Below are positions 6,098-6,489 of a stretch of 6,489 bases of DNA, piece after piece (positions within the stretch are counted from its first letter, which is position 1; every line of letters begins with the position of its first letter). The DNA lies in the NCBI GenBank assembly GCA_030705945.1, contig JAUZPS010000285.1, positions 1 through 6,489 on the forward strand, written 5' to 3'. The translations under genes were made by a program, and so were the position numbers. The notes under the pieces were generated by a model, which ran no database searches, was not told the DNA's origin, and worked only from the letters and a program-made list of their open reading frames with translations. This DNA is from Bacillota bacterium (GTDB lineage: Bacteria; Bacillota; Clostridia; Acetivibrionales; DSM-2933).

Positions 6098-6489
6098 ATG
6101 ATTTGGCTAATAATGATATTATCAATGGTTGCATTGGATCAGATAAGCAAGTTGGCTTTAATTGGAAATCTGGATATGGGTCAGCAAATTCCAATTATAA
6201 ATAAATTTTTCTATATTACGCATTGGAAAAATACTGGAGCAGCATGGGGAATAATGGAAAACGGCAGATTGTTTTTTATCCCGTTTACCATTATTCTTGC
6301 AGCGGTTTTGATAAGGATACATATGAAAACCGACAATAAATTTTTAAAGACTGCTCTGACGATCATATTGGGGGGAGCCTTTGGAAATTTCATTGACAGA
6401 CTATTCCGAGGAAGTGTTGTGGATTTCTTACAGTTTTACTTTGGTTCATATCAATTTCCTATATTCAATTTAGCTGATTCATTTATTGT
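6098..6489 (+). CDS. lspA: Lipoprotein signal peptidase (signal peptidase II), 3' end beyond the window
   Basis: The reading frame is open from ATG 6098 to the right edge (130 full codons, no stop). LspA is the multi-pass membrane aspartic protease that cuts prolipoproteins before the lipidated Cys. Visible motifs in order are DQISK (14-18), KNTGAAWG (44-51), GGAFGNFIDRL (92-102), VVDF with catalytic D109, and FNLADS with catalytic D127. Hydrophobic segments lie at about 2-13, 58-72 and 84-100; the fourth lies at or beyond the edge. The family is usually 150-165 residues, so about 20-35 are missing. It follows the binding lipoprotein by 24 nt, which places a processing enzyme directly behind one of its predicted substrates. 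Confidence 0.95.
   Translation, partial: MIWLIMILSMVALDQISKLALIGNLDMGQQIPIINKFFYITHWKNTGAAWGIMENGRLFFIPFTIILAAVLIRIHMKTDNKFLKTALTIILGGAFGNFIDRLFRGSVVDFLQFYFGSYQFPIFNLADSFI

Overview
The window is AT-rich DNA with strong AGGAG-type ribosome-binding sites, occasional GTG/TTG starts, a YesM/YesN-type two-component system and a lipoprotein-type oligopeptide-binding protein. This points to a low-GC Gram-positive bacterium, most likely a Clostridia member; species cannot be read from the sequence.

Layout. Bases 1-42 may hold the last codons of a rightward gene that enters from the left. Bases 43-337 are non-coding and repeat-rich: a ~106-bp imperfect palindrome (about 53-157), a 101-bp miniature mobile-like element (176-276) with a 3-bp flanking duplication, and a terminator-like hairpin (279-319). 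Next comes a leftward two-gene operon: a sensor histidine kinase of the YesM/LytS class (1240-3039, GTG start) followed 11 nt later by its AraC-type response regulator of the YesN class (338-1228). The 497-nt spacer 3040-3536 holds a decayed second relative of the miniature element (about 3070-3165), a good sigma-A-like promoter pointing right (3274-3302), and a second copy of the palindrome (about 3309-3508) that has been split by a third, inverted copy of the miniature element (3353-3444).

Rightward from 3537 runs a compact operon: pgeF (peptidoglycan editing factor / YfiH family, TTG start), a solute-binding lipoprotein of the peptide/nickel class (start corrected to 4400), and lspA (lipoprotein signal peptidase, cut by the right edge). 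Gaps are 23 and 24 nt, so co-transcription is likely. The binding protein has a lipobox and is therefore a predicted substrate of the LspA encoded just behind it; PgeF works on cell-wall precursors, so the operon has a cell-envelope theme. No permease or ATPase genes accompany the binding protein in the window.

The protein genes belong to known families. The least ordinary content is the non-coding DNA: two distinct short repeat families, one nested inside the other with an apparent TAA/TTA target duplication, placed on both sides of the two-component operon.
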